Part shown: positions 42,885-55,168 of the stretch, one piece after another
Position numbering within the stretch: the stretch's first letter is position 1
How the letters are laid out: every line of letters starts with the position of its first letter
DNA from: Posidonia oceanica
Taxonomy: Eukaryota; Streptophyta; Magnoliopsida; Alismatales; Posidoniaceae
DNA length: 64,000 nucleotides
NCBI GenBank assembly: GCA_037176725.1
Contig: JAZBRS010000037.1
Span: forward strand, 11,860,001 to 11,924,000
Reading direction: 5' to 3'
Program-made: the position numbers and the translations under genes
Notes under the pieces: generated by a model
What the model saw: only the letters and a program-made list of their open reading frames with translations
The model's database searches: none
Told to the model about the DNA's origin: nothing

Positions 42885-44024
42885 TCTAGAGAGATCTTCT
42901 CTCCTTTGGTTTCCTTGGATTTTCTGCGGTGGAGATGGGGTTGAGCCTGTGAGGTTGGCTCCCTGTCTCGTTGGTTGGCACTGCTGGTCTAGCTACTGGG
43001 TGTGATCCTAGGTGTTTCCTCTGATCTGTGGTTTCCTGATTCGGATGAACTATTTTCAGGGATCCAGTAGAGGCATCTCCAAGATAGTGGCATTGTGGAC
43101 AGGATTGCTGGGAGGAGGAACAACTCGTGCTGGTTTAGACCTTGTTGCTGGGAGTTGTTTTGAGTTGGAGCCCGTCTGAGTTTGACTCCTAAGTGGTCCT
43201 TACCAATGGCTGTGGTTGTCTCTTGAGGTGATGCATTCATCCACTAATAGCTATATATTTGGCCTTGGACTCTTGAAACAGTGATTCTTGCGGTCTAGGG
43301 TTTGGATGAGTTCCTGTTGCAGTGAGGCAACATGGAGAATTATGGTTCTCATCAGCTGGAGAATCGCAAAAGGAACTATCCGACCCATGTGATTTGTGTT
43401 GGCCACAGTGGTGGTTGTGCTCTGAATCGGATGGAGTGTCGGTCTAGGAAGCAGTTCCTAGAGGCAGATAGCGCTTGGTTTGCTGATCTGTTAGCGCACT
43501 CCGGATCTACGAAGAGCCTTGTCGTGTCTCAGTATGCTAGTTTTCTCTCGTGCCATGGATTGGAGGAGGTATTTCAGGTGATGAGAGATGATACTGAGCA
43601 TGTGTTGTGAAGTTTGGGTTGTTGCTGACTAGGTGGTGCATTAGAGTAGCGCAGTGGATGCTGGTGGAATTTGGTTGCACCTGGTCATCCCTGGGATTTG
43701 CGTGTCTGCTAGAGTGGCTCTGGATGCTTTGTGACTTTGGAGACACGGAGGTGAGATGGTGATAGGAGATTTTGTGTCCTTAAGGGACATTTTTCAAGGG
43801 ATTAGTGGAGTTTGGACTCAAGGAGAGCTGAGTCGTTGGCGTCGCTTAGGGCTTTGGTAGGGCGAGATGGCTTTGTGGAGCACAGATTTCCCCTACTGAT
43901 CTTGAGATTTGGGCGGCACCATTGTGCTGTTTGTCTAGAAGCTAGAGGTTGTCATCCAAGCTTGGTACCCTTAGCTTTTCGCCTAGCAGATTTCAGGGGC
44001 GAAATTCCTTTAAGAGGGTTAGGA

Positions 44025-47000
44025 TGTAACACCTGTAAATTCGTTTCCCCGTTGATTGGCTAGTTTAACGAATTCAGCAGGGGCGGGTGTTACTGACGAC
44101 ATTCTAGCCAGATATTTAATCTGGAATTCTAGGACAGATGCGTATTGCTGGCGCATGTTACTGGTGCATGGTTCTGGCTCGTTCCTGTAGCGCGGCACCC
44201 TGTTTTAGTATTTCAGTGGTTGTTCGTTGATCAAGCGTCGCAACTTCGATTTGGATGTGGTGCCTTGGTGTTTGAGGGAGGTTGTGTGGTGTGGACCCTG
44301 GTGGAGGCCTTGAGGGTCCATCCGAAGTTGTAGTGGTTGGTTGGTGTGCCCCGTCGGCTGATCTCCCTTGGTGTGAGCCACTTGAGCTGTAAGTGGCTGA
44401 GTGGTTGTGGTTTTGTGTCGTGGTTGACTTCTCACTTCCTCTTTCCCTTTTCTTTTCCTTCTTTTCTCTTCTCCTTCTTATTCTTCTTCTTTTTCTTCTC
44501 CTCTTTTCTTGGCAACGAGAGAGAGAGAGGGAGGCAGAGGGGAGGTCGTGGTCGTCACCGTTGCCGCTAAGAAGGGAGGAGGATCCAGAGCAGTCGTGGA
44601 GGAGGAGGCAGTGGCCGAGCGTTGTCGTTGCGCCGTCGTTGCGTCGCCGGTGCAAGGTACACATCCCTTAGATTCCTTCTCCTTGTGCTCATGTGATTCC
44701 TAGGGGCATCATAGTGTGTTTTGATGTGTGTGGATGCTTGGTAGATGTTATGGAACTTTCGTGGAGATTTATGGTGCTTTATTGACATCGGAGGTGGTTT
44801 AGGGCTTTTATTACTGTGTATGCTTTGCTTGATGATTTCTTGGCCCACATGCAATGGATGGAGTTGATTCTTGTCTCCAAATGATAGATCACCTCTAGAT
44901 CTTCATTTTGGTATATTGCATGTAATTTTTGGACTTGTGTGGTGTGATTTGTCCTTTGGGGCCATTCACGGACGAATAGTGCTGTGAATAGTGTCCGTGT
45001 GTTTTGATTTGTGATTTCTTGTGATCTGCTTAACGGATCTTTGTATTTATTGTCCCAAATCCTAGATCGTCTCGAGATCTTCTTTTGAGTATGTGGTTTG
45101 TGTGTTTTGGTTAGTTGTGTAGGGACCGGTGGTCATTCCCACTTTTGGATGATTTTAGGGTCACCCTGTGTTGGGTTTCTGTGGTCGACTGGTTCAGCAT
45201 ATTGAACCATTTCGGATGCCGATCCTGCCCAATGGTCTCCCCTGAACCTAGAAATTGGTCGACCAAATCCCTTCGGTCCATCAATTTGGTTTGCAGGAAA
45301 AGGCTAGGGCAGGCCTTGATCCGGTCGACTGAAGGCATTCGGTTTGCCAGATCTGGTATTGGTTGTGGGCATTGGGTGCTGATTCGGTCGACCGTTTTGG
45401 AATGGTTTGCCGTACTAGACCTCTGAGCACTTTTCTTTGGGTGTTTATGGGTTGGGTTTTGGGTAGCTTAGTGTTGCTACCTTAGGTGTTGATCTTTTAG
45501 GTATTTCAAGACATAAAATGATTAGTATAATCGTTTGAATGATTCTAGGGAATGCCTAAAATCAATCAGTAAGATTCCCTGGGTGTTGTAATATATATAA
45601 AAGACTATAGAACTTAGAAATACTAAGTTCTCCCTTAAATGATTTAGATGGACATTAGGGATCATGATTTACCCTAGGATTAGATATTGGTTGGTGTCCG
45701 GTCTTGTAAGTCAGATGGGACTTCGAAACTATTGCTCTGGCTTTTGATAAGGCTTTCTGGGCTTGACAGAGGAGCTGTCTGGGTCATGTTTTGAGATATG
45801 ATTTTAAAGGATTTAGAAATGGATTTGAAATGGTTTCCAAAGGAGTTTTAAAAAGGAATTGCATTAGTTTTGCAAAGGCTTTGGAAAGGATTTTACCGTG
45901 TCTGGTTGGGGTCGAGATACCAAGGTGACTGTCGCCTGGACCCGGGAATGTGACTACGTTCCAAGTGTGTCAGACACGTCTCCAAGGTTGAGGTCGGTTG
46001 ACCAAGATACCAAGGTGAATGTCGCCTGGTCCCGGGAATGTGGCTACGTTCCTAGCGTGTCAGACATGTCACTTAGGTTGAGGTCTGTGGGTCAAGGTGC
46101 CCTTTGTACCTAGTGGTATCATGGCAGCAGACTCGGGAGATATGATATTCCTACGTAGTTGGGCGTGATACCCTAGTTGTTACGGGTACCGAGGCTCACC
46201 TAGTTTTGGAATGATTTGGCATTGGATTTGGTTGTGGGCCGAGATACCGAGGTGACTGTCGCCTGGACTTGGGAATGTGACTACGTTCTTGGTGTGTTGG
46301 ACACGTCTCCGAGGTTGAGGTCGGTGGACCAAGATACCAAGGTGAATGTCGCCTGGACTCGGGAATGTGGCCACGTTCTTGCCGTGTCGGACACGTCACT
46401 TAGGTTGAGGTCTGTGGGTCGAGGTGCCGTCCGTACCTAGTGGTATCGTGGCAGTGGACTCGTGAGGTATGATACTCTTGCGTAGCTGGACTTGATACCC
46501 TGGTTGTTACGGGTACCGAGACCTATGGGTGCTGTCAGAGCCTAGGAGGAGGTGCCTCCGAAGGTCCGAGCACTGATCTAGGACGCCGATAGAGCGTACC
46601 TTGTGGTTTGTCCTCAGAGAGGGGACAACTTGCTCAGGTTGGGTGAGCGGCTTTCCCAGGTGGGGTTAGCCTTTTGAGGGTCCTTCTGGTGGGAGGACGC
46701 TGGGACGGGTAGACTCCTCCACAAGGTGGTTGTCCATGGTAGTGCAATGCACTTTGGTGGCTGCTTGTAGCCAGTGTTGGTTGCTTGGTGCGGGGCGACA
46801 CGACACAGATGGGTCCTACCGAGGAGGTTGGACTTTGGGACGGATAAGTACGCTCTGTCCGTGGCAGTGTAGTGCGCTTCGACAGCTGCTTGTGGCCAGT
46901 GGTTGTTTGTGGTTGTGGCCACGCCAGTGGGGCATGGGGCCTGCGCTAGCGAGGCACTATAGTTTTGCTTGTCCTGATTCAGGGAATCAGGTTCTGGTCT

Positions 47001-47712
47001 AGAGTAGACTGTGTTTGCCGAGCATTGGTTCGTGGTTGGCTTTCGGGTGCACGACGGACCATGTGTTTTGCTACGCCTATGTGGCGTTGTTGCTTGGCTT
47101 TGGTGCTTGTTGTGCTGTGTGTTCTAGATGCAATTGAGGCATTCAGACGCCGCTGGCTGTCTGGTCTGCCCAGTGAGGGCCTAGGACCAGGTTGTGAGTT
47201 TGGTTGTGTAGTCTTCGGCTTGATTTGGCTAGAATGGCCACTTCAAGTGTGCTTTTAAGGTTTTGAAAGAGCATGCATATGATTTTGAAAGGAAAAAGAG
47301 AAAAGTGATTTCAAAGGCATGTTTCTTAAGTTTTACTGTTTGTTGGACAATAGTGAGCTACCTTGTTGTATTGTGGTGGCATCTAGGTGTGATGCCCGTG
47401 GTTGCACCGGTTCCCTCAGCACTGTTGGCTGAGTGGTTTAGGTGGGGTGTGTGTTGGGTGACCGTTTTGTGTGGTCACCCACGTGTGCTGTGGTTTTGGT
47501 ATTTCTGCAAGTGCAGGATAGGAGCTGTTCTTGCTAGTGCACATAGGAGGAGTCACGCTGCCACACATCAAGGTTTCTGGGTAAGTTAGTTTTATTTATT
47601 TCTACTTTATTGCATTGTGAGAATTTAGTTATGTATTTTATAAATGCTAATAAAAAGATAAAAATGAAAAATATAGCTAGGTTGAGAGGTAGCGACTGGG
47701 CAGGTCGTTACA
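44025..47712 (+). repeat. 3' LTR of LARD-like element (3,688 bp)
   Basis: The ends are TGTAAC..GTTACA. It includes a pyrimidine-rich tract near 44430-44510 (CTTTTCTTTTCCTTCTTTTC) followed by purine-rich GAGAGAGAG, a GC-rich stretch to 44660, and a nested tandem repeat at 45897-46440. The body matches the 5' remnant and, inverted, 55169-56521. Reading frames here are chance or repeat-driven. Confidence 0.85.
45897..46440 (+). repeat. Two-level tandem repeat in LARD 3' LTR
   Basis: A unit of about 90-105 bp starting GAGATACCAAGGTGACTGTC (near 45912) repeats as ACCAAGATACCAAGGTGAAT (near 46000). The pair recurs about 330 bp later (near 46240 and 46330). Each unit includes GGGAATGTG..ACGTTC and GTGTCAGACAC-type short palindromes. 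The second pair is slightly diverged. Confidence 0.85.
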
Positions 47713-50660
47713 TTATTAGATCAAAATGTCTCTGATTCTATATTCTTTATTCTTCTCTTTTTCTTCCTCAACGTAGGCTTGGTATTTATGTTGATTTTGA
47801 TTCTCTATCTATTATTAGATATCTTGAACCTTTAACTGGTGATTTGCTTAAAGCATGTTTTGATGATTGTCATATTGTTGACACCATCTTTCCACCATTT
47901 GGCAGTGAGAAGTCGGTGCCTGAAGCACAATGTAAAATTACATGGGATAATTCGATGTTATCTCATCTTGATCCTCGTACAAAATAATCTGAAGTGGAAG
48001 TTCAAAAAATAATTCATTTGCAAGGCATTGCAAATCCATTTCCAGATGTATTTACAAATAATAAGAAGGTTGTAAAAGTATACATCCTAGCTACTAATGT
48101 CCCTGCAAGGATTGAAGTTCCTAAAGAACCACAAGCAGCAAATGAGTCTAAACCATGCCAGAAGCATGGAAGACCTCTTGGTGCTAAAGATAAAAATTCT
48201 CAAAAGAGAAGAGGACATAATAAAGAAGTTGACACTCTTGAAGAGATCACAACTACATAGGCAATAAACTTTGAAAATCCATCTCCAGAAGAGATAGCCC
48301 TAGTACTGGCAACTCCTGAAGAGATAATCCCCGAGAAGGAAATGTTACCTGAAAATAATGAGATCTCAATATATTATCTTAGTACAGGAGAAATATTGGA
48401 TAAAAACAATATTGTTGTCGACAACATATTTTCATACAAAGTTGCTCTTGACATTACCAAAAGTAATAATGAAATTGAACCACAATCCATGGAAGAATGT
48501 TGACGTCAAAATGATTGACCAATGTGGAAAGAAGCAATTCAGATGGAGTTAAATTCTCTAGCCAAAGGTGAAGTATTTGGACTTGTAATCCAAACACTAA
48601 AAAATGTCTTGCCTGTGGGATATAAATGGGTATTTGTGCGAAAGCGTAATGAGAACAATGAAATCGTGAAATATAAAGTACAACTTGTTGCACAAGGTTT
48701 CTCGCAGAGACCATGAATTGATTATGGAGAGACTTATTCTTCCATAATAGATTCAATCGCCTTTCGATTTTTAATCAGCATAGTAATCACAGAAAGATTG
48801 GATATGAAATTAATGGATGTCGTACTTCATACTTGTATGGCATTTTAGATCATGATATATACATGAAAATCCCTAAAGGATTTAAAATGCTAGAAGCATT
48901 TACTTCTACACCTAAAAATATGCATTCTATTAAATTACAAAAATCACTTTATAGGTTAAATCAATTAGGTCATATGTGGTATAATCGCCTTAGCTAATAC
49001 CTACATAAACATGGATATGAGAATGATATAATATGTCTATGTATTTTAATTAAGCAATTAGAATATGGGTTTGTTATCATTGCAGTATATGTCGATGATT
49101 TAAATCTTATTGGGACTCTAGAAGAGCTCATAAAAATTGTAAAGTGATTGAAAGATGAATTTGAAATGAAAGATTTTAGGAAAATAAAATTTTGTCTCAA
49201 CCTACAACTCGAGCATGTTTCAAATGAGATTTTCATTTATCAAACGACATATACTGAAATGGTTCTGAATACATTTTTTATGAATATTGCTCATCCTTTG
49301 AGTACTCTAATGGTTGTATGATCACTAGACGTAAGGAAAAATTCACTTTGTCCTAAAGATGATGATGAAGAGATACTTGGTCCTGAAGTACCATATCTCA
49401 GTACAATTGGTGTTCTAATGTACCTTGCAAATTGTACATGTCTTGATATAGCATTTGCTATCAATTTGCTTGCCTGATATAGTTTTGCACATACTTAGAG
49501 ACATTGGAATGGTGTTAAACACGTATTACGTTATTTTCGAGGTACAACCGACATAGGGTTGTTTTATCTAAGAGAATTGGGTGTCTGGTTAATTGGTTTT
49601 GTTGATGTAGGTTATTTATCTGACCCTCATAATAGTAGTTTACAAACTAGGTATTTATTTACTTACTGAGGTGCTGCTATTTCATGGAAATTTGTCAAGC
49701 ATATAATACCTGCTACTTCTTCAAATTACTAAAAAATAATCAAACTTCACATGGCAAGTCGAGAATGTGTTTGGCTAAGATCTATTATTTATCATGTTTG
49801 AGAAAGGTGTGCTATTCCAACCATCACAAGAAGTCCAACAATATTATATGAAGACAATGTTGGTTGTATCACCTAAATTAAAAGAGGTTATATTAAAGGT
49901 GATAGAACCAAACATATCTCACCTAAGTTCTTTTACACACTTGAGTTACAGAAGAACAGTGAGATTGATGTGAGGTAAGTTCAATCAAGTAAAAACTTGA
50001 TAGATTTATTTATCAAATCATTGCCTACAACAATATTTGAAAATATTGTGTATGATATTGGAATGCGAAGATTCAAGATATTTCATCATCATAGTAGACG
50101 TTCTTTTGATGGAGAGTCAATAATTTTTGGCACCGATTGTACTCTTTTTCCTTCACTAAGGTTTTATTCGATTGGGTTTTGCTTTGCAAGGTTTTAATAA
50201 TGTAATTTTTCCAACTCTTAAAATACATAAGAATAATGTACTATTTTTCCTTCGCCATTGTTTTTTTTCCCACTGGATTTTTCCTTGGCATGGATTTAAC
50301 GAGGCATATTCTTTGTATATGGTCATCCAAGGGTGAGTATTATAAATTCATGCATATAGATGATGTGATGACCTTTGGATTACAAATGATTTGTAAACAT
50401 CCTAGACTCTATAAATCCTTGTAATTCCACACATTATTGGATTGTAAGTCTTCTTTACACATTATTGTAACATTAGTTTTTTCATTTACTTCTCCTATGC
50501 CTATATAAAGGGGCAGAGATGAGATGTAGAACACATAACAAGAAGGAATTGAGATTAGTCTCTACTTGAAATTCTTCTTTACTCTCTTTCTTTTCTTTTC
50601 AATTTCAAGATTGTATTGCTATCTTCTCTTAGTTGTACAACACAATAATATATACTATCG
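47713..50660 (+). mobile_element. Copia retrotransposon, 5'-truncated, decayed
   Basis: Plus-strand pol remnants. Integrase C-terminal region at 47780-48260: YLEPLTGDLLKACFDDCHI, SHLDPRTK, EVQKIIHLQGIANPFPDVFT. RT from 48522: MWKEAIQMELNSLAKGEVF, VGYKWVFVRKRNENNEIVKY, then the catalytic box AVYVDDLNLIG near 49090 and later MKDFRKIKFCLNLQLEH. RNase H at 49500-49990, ending LIDLFIKSLPTTIFENIVYD and IGMRRFKI. The 3' flank (50055-50660) is LTR-like, with CTATATAAAGGGGCAGAG near 50507 as a TATA box. Stops are frequent. The 5' part is cut by the LARD 3' LTR end at 47712. Confidence 0.88.
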
Positions 50661-51299
50661 TTTTTTTTTGGTCGAAGGTCAGGATGGTCAATTGACTACC
50701 CTCACTTATACATGATCCGTCAATAAAGTGACTTTCTTTCGATGCGTTTTAGTGGAACGTTAGAATTTAGGGTACCTTATAGTGACTATTGCTTTCGGTG
50801 TAAGGCATCATTTGGTACAGTGATAAGACCATAGTGATAGTGGAACGTTAGAATTTAGGGTACCTTATAGTGACTATCGCTTAAAGTGTAGGGCATCATT
50901 TGGTTGAATTTATTCATGGCTTGTAGCCACGTGATTTCAAATTTTATTGGATTATTTATGATAGTGGTTTTTTGTGTGACAGTTACTTTTTATGTTTGAC
51001 ACAATGACATTGACAATAACTTCAATATGAAAGGCAAAAATAACCTCATACATAGTACCATAATTGTTCTAAGACCATAGAAAAATACTAGAATATGACT
51101 TGATTAATTTTCAAGGAATTGATTATCGACCCATCTTGCTCATGAACCATATTTAATTTAAAAATATAAACTATTGTTATTTGATCAACAAGTAGATGTG
51201 TTGGCCTATATGTTAAAAGATATGAGCAATAAGTAATTAAGATTGGCAACATAATTCCATTCAAAAGTACTATTGGCAACATAAGGTCAGTTATTTTTT
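50661..51299. other. Spacer with an internal duplication
   Basis: There is no gene. A block of about 65 bp beginning GTGGAACGTTAGAATTTAGG occurs at about 50752 and again at about 50840, with the same continuation into GGCATCATTTGG. The remainder is AT-rich and unrecognised. Confidence 0.65.
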
Positions 51300-51364
51300 T
51301 TGCAAGAAAGGCTCATGGACTTCTTTACATTTCAATTTTACCATTCCCATAAATCTCCTTCTTC

Positions 51365-51467
51365 TCTCTCAAAACAAAACGAAATCCCTAGCCGTCGAGC
51401 ACCACCCCACCTTCTTCTCTCTCGAAACAAAATGAAATCCCTGGCCGTCGAGCATCACCCCACCTTC
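51365..51467 (+). repeat. 53-bp tandem duplication in the leader-like region
   Basis: TCTCTCAAAACAAAACGAAA at 51365 and TCTCTCGAAACAAAATGAAA at 51418 start two 50-53-bp copies, both running through GCCGTCGAGCA and CACCCCACCTTC. A few substitutions separate them. Confidence 0.85.
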
Positions 51468-52469
51468 ACACCCCCTAGCTGTCGACCACCTTGCACTTGC
51501 AGCAAAATCCCAGTCCTCTCACGCTGCATCTCTCTCTCTCTCACTCTCTTGCATTTGCGGACCACCTTACAACTGCCGACCTAGAAGTAGATCCTCTCAC
51601 ACCCTCTTTGTCTCTCTCTTGCAACTACCAACCTTCAAGAGGATTCCTCTCATGCCCTCTCTCTTTTATTTGCATGATTGGTGCTTGCAACTGTCGATCA
51701 CTTTCTCACGCCCTCTCTCAACCCACGTCGTTTCTTTGCTGCTGCCATCCCTCCACGCCCTCATCGCCAACGCCGCTTCTCTCAACGTCGCTTCTCTACT
51801 GTCACCAAGGTAAGAGACACATTTCACTTTTCTTTGGACATCAATGGATTTAGAATTTATACATGAAAAGAAGGCTAAGATAGTTATTTATATTCAATAT
51901 TTTTTTAATTAATTATCAATTAAGACGGATTAATCTTGTGTTGTTTAATGTCAAATTTCTGTATACAAGGTGTATTGAATTTGACATCCTTGTCATTCAG
52001 CTCAGGTTACTGCTAGCACCAATAATGACAAACTGAATGTCTTGATCAAATTATTTGCTATCATGAGATCAGCTAGAAAACTTTCTTGCATATAGCTAAT
52101 CTTAGGGCAGTGGTCCTACTCTTAAAGAAAATGACAATTCTTTAGAATGAATAGTTTGATAACTGAATGATCATGCGAAATGGTTAAGTTAGGAGTTGCT
52201 TGACACCAGGTGATCAGAAACTAATAGTCTGAAGGTGCTAAACATTAAGACACAAGGTGAAAATGATTGACCTTAACAAGCTCCTCAAGTACACTGTCTG
52301 CTAGTGATGTGGCCTTTTCTTTGACAGTCTATGACAGTCCATTAAGTTTCAATTGATTTGTTTCTCTCATGTTAAAACAGATGAAGAAGAAGCTTCTAGC
52401 TAAAAAGAAAAGGCCGTCGTCATTTGAAGACATTGGAAAGCGAATTATGAGAAGTATGATTCCTCTTTT

Positions 52470-55135
52470 ATCTAAGATGATATGTGTGATATGAATGTGT
52501 ATGATCTAATTTATATGTGCATAACATGAGTGTATATAAGATGATATGAATGTGCATACGATGATTTATATTTTATATGATATGAATGTGCAAAACATGA
52601 GACATTAATTAATTTTTATGTGATATGATGTTGATAACATAGGATATGATTTAAGACAAGTGAGATATGATTATTGTTTACATGAGACAAGATTTAAGTC
52701 AAATGAGATATGATTGTTGTTTACATGATACATGATTTAATTCAAATGAGATATGATTGTTGTTTACATGAGACATGATTCAAGTAAAGTGAGATATGAT
52801 TGCTGTCAAGCTATGATTTCTAGAATCATGATTTCTGACAAATGAGAAGAATAGATTGCTTATATGAATTGCATAACATTAGTGTATGACATGAGATATG
52901 ATTTCTAGAATCTATTTTGATAAATTCGATTGCTTATATGAGATATGATTGTTACTTACATGATATGATTGCTGATAATATGATAGATTGCTTATATGAA
53001 TTTGCATAACATTAGTGTATGACATGAGAAATGATTTCTAGAATCTATTTTGATAAATTTGATTGCTTATATGAGATATGTTCACATGAGACATGATTTA
53101 AGTCAAATGAGATATGATTTCTATTTACATGAGACATGATTAATGTAAAGTGAGATATGATTGCTGTCTACATGATATGATTGTTGTTTCTTTATGTCAA
53201 ATGAGATATGATTGCTGATAACATGATACATTATTTTTGTCAAATGAGAATTGATTGCTTATATGAATTTGCATAACATTAGTGTATGACATGAGATATG
53301 ATTTCTAGAATCTATTTTGCTTGATTTCTGTATGACATGAGATATGATTTATAGAATCTATTTTGATAAATTTGACTGCTTATATGAGATATGTTCCATA
53401 TGTTCCCATGATACATGATTTAAGTAAAATGAGATATGATTTCTATTTACATAAGACATGATTAATGTAAAGTGAGATATGATTGCTGTCTACATGATAT
53501 GATTGTTGATAATACGATACATGATTTTTGTCAAGTGAGAATTGATTGCTTATATGAATTTGCATAACATGAGTAGTGTATGACATGAGATATGATTTCT
53601 AAAATCTATTTTGATAAATTTTATTGCTTATATGATCGCTGTTTACATGATATGATTGTTGATAACATGATACATGATTTCTGACAAATGAGAATTGATT
53701 GCTTATATGAATTGCATAACATTAGTCTATGACATGAGATATGATTTCTAGAATCTATTTTGATAAATTTGATTGCTTATATGAGATATGATTGTTATTT
53801 ACATGATATGATTGTTGATAACATGATAGATTGCTTATATGAATTTGCATAACATTACTGTATGACATGAGATATGATTTCTATAATCTATTTTGATAAA
53901 TTTGATTGCTTATATGAGATATGTTCACATGAGACATGATTTAAGTCAAATGAGATATGATTTCTGTTTACATGAGACATGATTAATGTAAAGTGAGATA
54001 TGATTGCTGTCTACATGATATGATTGCTGTTTCTTTATGTCAAATGAGATATGATTGCTGATAACATGATACATTATTTTTGTCAAATGAGAATTGATTG
54101 CTTATATGAATTTGCATAACAATAGTGTATGCCATGAGATGTGATTTCTAGAATCTATTTTGCCTGATTTCTGTATGACATGAGATATGATTTCTAGAAT
54201 CTATTTTGATAAATTTGACTGCTTATATGAGATATGTTCCATATGTTCCCATGATACATGATTTAAGTAAAATGAGATATGATTTCTGTTTACATAAGAC
54301 ATGATTAATGTAAAGTGAGATATGATTGCTGTCTACATGATATGATTGCTGATAATACGATACATGATTTTTGTCAAGTGAGAATTGATTGCTTATATGA
54401 ATTTGCGTAACATGAGTAGTGTATGACATGAGATATGATTTCTAAAATCTATTTTGATAAATTTGATTGCTTATATGATCGCTGTTTACATGATATGATT
54501 GTTGATAACATGATACATGATTTCTGTCAAATGAGAATTGATTGCTTATATGAATTGCATAACATTAGTCTATGACATGAGATATGATTTCTAGAATCTA
54601 TTTTGATAAATTTGATTGCTTATATGATTGCTGTTTACATGAAATGATTATTGCTAACATGATACATGATTTTTATCAAATGAGAATTGATTACTTATAT
54701 GAATTTGCATAACATTAGTGTATGACATGAGATATGATATCTAGAATCTATCTTGATAAATTTGATTGCTTATATGAGATATGTTCACATGAGACATGAT
54801 TTAAATCAAATGAGATATGATTTCTGTTTACATGAGACATGATTAATGTAAAGTGAGATATGATTGCTGTTTTTTGTCAAATGAGAATTGATTACTTATA
54901 TGAATTTGTATAACATTAGTGTATGACATGAGATATGATTTCTAAAATCTATTTTGATAAATTTGACTGCTTATATGAGATATATTCACATGAAACATGA
55001 TACATGATTTCTGTCAAATGAGAATTGATTACTTATATGAATTTGCATAACATGAATAGTGTATGACATGAGAATTGTTTGCTTATATGAATTTGCATAA
55101 CATGAGTAGTGTATTTGATAAATTTGACTTGACTC
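52470..55135. repeat. AT-rich higher-order tandem array
   Basis: About 2.65 kb is built from short modules such as CATGAGATATGATTTCTAGA, TTTGATTGCTTATATGAG, CATGATATGATTG and AAATGAGAATTGATTGC. The modules form a higher-order unit of about 843 bp: GATAGATTGCTTATATGAAT at 52982 recurs at 53825, with the same module order following in both copies. A third, partial and rearranged copy starts near 54668. There are no open frames. The ends are irregular, as expected from unequal exchange. Confidence 0.88.
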
Positions 55136-55168
55136 CTTGTAGGTACAAGTTTAATGAAAGAGCCTACA

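Larger units (their letters stand above)
40021..47712 (+). mobile_element. Large LTR element without gag-pol (LARD-like)
   Basis: A 5' LTR remnant (40021-41209) matches 46520-47712, the end of the 3' LTR. The primer site TGGTATCAGAGC begins at 41211. The internal region is 41210-44024. A purine-rich tract AAGAGGGTTAGGA precedes the 3' LTR, which starts TGTAACACCTG at 44025 and ends GTCGTTACA at 47712 (3,688 bp). GGGGCGAAATTCCTTTAAG before the tract resembles the 3' end of Tekay/Del chromoviruses. I find no gag, protease, RT or integrase in the 2.8-kb interior. Long LTRs with a structured non-coding interior are the definition of LARDs. The first 2.5 kb of the 5' LTR is lost, so target duplication cannot be checked. 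Confidence 0.8.
51300..55168 (+). other. Possible truncated multi-exon gene or TE gene, unidentified
   Basis: A pyrimidine-rich leader-like region (51300-51810) ends at a good donor, ACCAAG/GTAAGAG. A short exon-like block at 52381-52454 follows an AACAG acceptor and begins ATGAAGAAGAAGCTTCTAGC (MKKKLLAKKKRPSSFEDIGK; basic, NLS-like). It may splice from GAGAA/GTATGA across the tandem array to TTGTAG/GTACAAG at 55143, giving STSLMKEPT before the LTR at 55169 cuts it. I recognise no family. The exon structure is guessed from splice-like signals and in-frame joining only. Confidence 0.3.

Noticed and set aside
43332..43610. 92-codon frame in the LARD interior as gag
   Set aside because: No zinc knuckle or gag signature is recognisable; left as non-coding.
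44158..44854. Arg/Ser-rich frames in the LARD 3' LTR
   Set aside because: Produced by CT-rich and GA-rich tracts (44430-44530) and short repeats; no domain.
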